A DNA stretch of 64,000 bases from CAWBCR01 sp963787375 (GTDB lineage: Bacteria; Chloroflexota; Anaerolineae; Aggregatilineales; UBA3940): positions 310,001 to 374,000 of the forward strand of contig CAWBCR010000013.1 in NCBI GenBank assembly GCA_963787375.1. Reading direction: 5' to 3'. Made by a program: the position numbers and the translations under genes. The notes beneath the pieces were generated by a model that was not told where the DNA came from, made no database searches, and was given only the letters and a program-made list of their open reading frames with translations. Within the stretch, counting starts at the first letter, position 1; each line of letters begins with the position of its first letter. Below, one piece after another: positions 63,785 to 64,000 of the stretch.

Positions 63785-64000
63785 CTCCCGACCGTAATTG
63801 CAGCCGCGGATCGAACGTCCGCCGCAGCCCGTCGCCGAGCAGGTTGAAGCCGCAGCACGGTGAAGAAGATGGCCAGGATCGGCAGCACCAGGTTCCACGG
63901 CGGATCTGATACACGTAATTGCGCGCGTCGGCGATCATCACGCCCCAGGCCGGGACGTCTGACTTCGACGCTCGAGGCCGACGAAGCTCAGGATCGCCTC
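63785..64000 (-). pseudogene. Dipeptide ABC transporter permease DppC, C-terminal fragment
   Basis: At the window edge, minus-strand pieces read AILSFVGLE, MMIADARNYVY and FNLLGDGLRRTFDPRL, which is the well-known C-terminus of DppC/OppC permeases (AWGVMIADAR... and GDGLRDALDPR). It is broken by one or more frameshifts and truncated by the end of the window. Confidence 0.7.

Overview
This is a GC-rich (roughly two-thirds G+C) bacterial window. It reads as one Chloroflexota genome (Anaerolineae-like, by overall gene style rather than by any marker tree) from base 1 to about 59.7 kb, and as a much poorer, chimeric-looking segment from there to 64 kb. Pointers to Chloroflexota are lipoproteins with Thr-Pro linkers, many GTG/TTG starts, etfBA, S1 proteins without an S2-type neighbourhood, HrcA/CIRCE control of heat shock, and a T-box in front of trpS. 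No tRNA, rRNA, CRISPR array, transposase or phage gene was seen. Several housekeeping genes (dnaK, mtaB, etfB, a trpB-type gene, the CCA-type nucleotidyltransferase) carry single-base frameshifts, mostly at short homopolymers. I read these as consensus errors of a long-read assembly rather than real pseudogenes.

Layout. 0-5.3 kb: exported and lipoprotein genes, a zinc-protease-like lipoprotein translationally coupled to a DHH-CBS-CBS-CCA nucleotidyltransferase fusion. 5.5-7.6 kb: a small lipoprotein, a response regulator, and a sugar-type ABC ATPase. 7.9-11 kb: a TPR protein and two single-pass membrane proteins. 11-12.4 kb: mtaB. 12.5-15.9 kb: three consecutive genes for surface proteins that share one six-cysteine ectodomain but use two kinds of membrane anchor; this is the most novel-looking locus. 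16-17.6 kb: adenosine-specific kinase, HIT protein and CBS-ACT protein. 17.6-20.3 kb: a zinc-ribbon protein with a long disordered middle, and a CAP-LysM exported protein. 20.6-25.4 kb: PspC, etfBA, and a beta-helix/glycosidase-like lipoprotein. 25.7-29.6 kb: YqeY, 7TM-HD phosphodiesterase, YbeY and undecaprenol/diacylglycerol kinase. 29.8-37.8 kb: unknown proteins, an epimerase-like protein and a very large PDZ/GAF sensor kinase. 38-43.2 kb: CIRCE-hrcA-grpE-dnaK-dnaJ. 43.3-47.4 kb: prmA, a phosphotransferase, infA, rpsU and an S1-domain protein. 47.6-50.7 kb: TrpB2-type tryptophan synthase beta chain and a T-box controlled trpS. 50.8-54 kb: an FtsX-like exporter with its ATPase. 54.2-59.3 kb: MOSC protein, a second four-domain S1 protein, a phosphoribosyltransferase, a NagD-type phosphatase and a methyltransferase.

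Regulation is unusually readable. Many intergenic regions contain TTGACA-like and TANAAT-like boxes at 16-18 bp spacing, some with the -10 box only about 7-11 bp before the start codon (leaderless mRNA). A purine-rich repeat built from 9-bp words recurs about fifteen times between genes in the first 43 kb, always on the same strand.

The last 4.3 kb (59.7-64 kb) changes character. An SPFH/flotillin-like gene and then minus-strand indolepyruvate oxidoreductase and dipeptide ABC transporter genes are all broken by frameshifts every one to two hundred bases. The SPFH gene runs directly into the middle of the indolepyruvate oxidoreductase gene near 61.2 kb. This is best explained as uncorrected, chimeric sequence from another (probably alphaproteobacterial) organism.
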